DNA from: Anagrus nilaparvatae
Lineage: Eukaryota; Arthropoda; Insecta; Hymenoptera; Mymaridae
Length of the DNA stretch: 64,000 nt
Reading direction: 5' to 3'
NCBI GenBank assembly: GCA_022575985.1
Contig: JAKSXM010000302.1
Span: 1-64,000, forward strand
The notes beneath the pieces are model-generated. The model saw only the letters and a program-made list of their open reading frames with translations. It had not been told where the DNA came from and searched no databases. This document shows positions 62,324 to 64,000 of this stretch, in pieces. Each line of letters opens with the position of its first letter. The stretch's first letter is position 1. The translations under genes and the position numbers were made by a program.

Positions 62324-64000
62324 AGCCGAGTAGACCGTATTAATTTTAGATATTCTATATTTTAAATATTGTTGCATTATTAGTAAACTAGGTTTATAAA
62401 TAATTTTAACCAATTCATTTTGTTATATGAAAGTGGAACCCTACTACTAAAAAAGCAAACATTTTAAAACTCTCTAAAACTATTTATATAATTTTTCTTA
62501 AGCTCTATCACTTTGTGGGCCGTATTAGTTTAAGATTTTCTCTATTTTAAATATTTTTATATTATTAGTAAACTTGGTTTATAAATAATTTCAACTTATT
62601 CTATTGGTTTTATGAAAATGGAACCAAATTTTAAAAATAATAATCTTAAAACTTAGTTAAACTATTTATGACATTTGTTCTTGCTGTATAGCCTAGTAGA
62701 CCGTATTAATTTTAGATATTCTTTATTTTAAATATTATTTCATAATTAGTAAACTTGGTTTATAAATAATTTTAACCAATTCAAATGGTTTTATGAAAGT
62801 GGAATCTTACTACTAAAATAGCAAAAATATTAAAACTCTATTAAACTATTTATATAATTTTTATTAAGCTCTATCACTTTGTGCGCCGAATTAATTTGAG
62901 ATTTTCTCTATTTAAAATATTTTTATATTTTTTGTAAACTTGGTTTATAAACAATTTCAACTAATTCTATTGGTTTTATGAAAATGGAACCAAATTTTTA
63001 AAATAATAATCTTAAAACTTAGTTAAACTATTTATGACATTTGTTCTTGCTGTATAGCCTAGTAGACCGTATTAATTTTAGATATTCTTTATTTTAAATA
63101 TTATTTCATAATTAGTAAACTTGGTTTATAAATAATTTTAACCAATTCATATTGTTATATAAAAGTGGAACCCTGCTACTAAAATAGCAAAAATTTTAAA
63201 ACTCTCTTTAACTATTTATATAATTTTTATTAAGCTCTATCACTTGTTGGACCGTATTAATTTGTGATTTTCTCTATTTAAAATATTATTATATTATTAG
63301 TAAACTTGGTTTATAAAGAATTTCCACTAATTCTATTGGTTTTATGAAAATGGAACCAAATTTTTAAAATAATAATTTTAAAACTTAGTTAAACTATTTA
63401 TGACATTTTTTCTTGCTGTATAGCCTAGTAGACCGTATTAATTTTAGATATTCTATATTTTAAATATTGTTGCATTATTAGTAAACTAGGTTTATAATAA
63501 ATTTTAACCAATTCATATTGTTATATGAAAGTGGAACCCTACTATTAAAATAGCAAACATTTTAAAACTCTCTTAAACTATTTATATAATTTTTCTTAAG
63601 CTCTATCACTTTGTGGGCCGTATTCATTTAAGATTTTCTCTATTTTAAATATTTTTATATTATTAGTAAACTTGGTTTATAAATAATTTCAACTTATTCT
63701 ATTGGTTTTATGAAAATGGAACCAAATTTTTAAAATAATAATGATAAAACTTAGTTAAACTATTTATGATATTTTTTCTTGCTGTATAGCCTAGTAGACC
63801 GTATTAATTTTAGATATTCTTTATTTTAAATATTATTTCATAATTAGTAAACTTGGTTTATAAATAATTTTAACCAATTCAAATGGTTTTATCAAAGTGG
63901 AACCAAATTTCTAAAAAAATAATAATTTTAAAACTTAGTTAAACTATTAATGACATTTCTTTTTGCTGTAAAGCCTGGTAAACCATTTTAATTTTAGATA
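62324..64000. repeat. Higher-order block, copy 3 (partial, runs off the window)
   Basis: Begins with the AGCCGAG A monomer and has GTGCGCCG at 62881, 557 bp in, as in the two previous blocks. The window ends inside an A monomer, so the array continues. No coding potential. Confidence 0.88.

Noticed and set aside
18911..64000. CRISPR-like regular repeats
   Set aside because: The units are 177-189 bp, contiguous and related along their whole length. There are no short repeats with unique spacers and no cas genes.
1..64000. CENP-B box or telomeric TTAGG repeats in the satellite
   Set aside because: I saw no match to the CENP-B box pattern in A, B or C and no TTAGG/TTAGGG run. A centromere role cannot be claimed from motif content.

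Overview
The window is gene-free heterochromatin from an animal genome, most probably an insect. About 51 kb of it is an AT-rich tandem satellite. Seventeen fragments of an R1-clade-like non-LTR retrotransposon are embedded in the satellite, all on the minus strand. I see no intact host gene, tRNA, rRNA, CRISPR array or bacterial-type operon. The insect assignment is inference: it rests on the R1/TRAS/Waldo-like Gag, endonuclease and RT motifs and on the base composition. The species is not recognised.

The satellite is built from three related monomers. A is about 177 bp (1-177), B about 189 bp (178-366) and C about 184 bp (733-916). They are ordered as A-B dimers (~366 bp) and A-B-C trimers (~550 bp). 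Marker-to-marker distances (1098, 1648, 4028 and 4579 bp) are close to whole numbers of trimers, with dimer or single-monomer offsets elsewhere. At a larger scale a ~6.04/6.23 kb higher-order block repeats at 50056, 56097 and 62324, and related blocks occupy 18.9-35 kb.

Layout: retro-bearing domain I (1353-18910, copies 1-10), pure satellite (18911-35264), retro-bearing domain II (35265-48560, copies 11-17), pure satellite (48561-64000). The outer junctions of the retro copies show one founding event that replaced bases 72-144 of an A monomer. The 'long' copies (824 bp; 1, 6, 10, 12, 15, 16) and the 1511-bp copy 2 share both outer junctions but carry different internal deletions. They must therefore descend from one longer ancestral insert. 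The 'short' copies (681 bp; 4, 5, 7, 8, 9, 11, 13, 14, 17) derive from a long copy by one 179-bp deletion. Composite A monomers (928 or 749 bp) now spread as satellite units by unequal exchange and conversion rather than by retrotransposition. All full-length copies share the same TGA stop in Gag.

Three later insertions interrupt the array: a 1.67-kb AT-rich element without coding capacity (3124-4797), a poly(A)-tailed retroposon with a 12-13 bp target duplication (30757-31032), and a 461-bp probable solo LTR with TG...CA ends and a 4-bp TAGT duplication (46709-47169). Paralogous satellite copies in this window give the empty site for the last two. Nothing in the window looks like a functional protein-coding system. 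Its interest lies in its evolution, and possibly in non-coding function such as centromeric or pericentromeric chromatin or a piRNA source.
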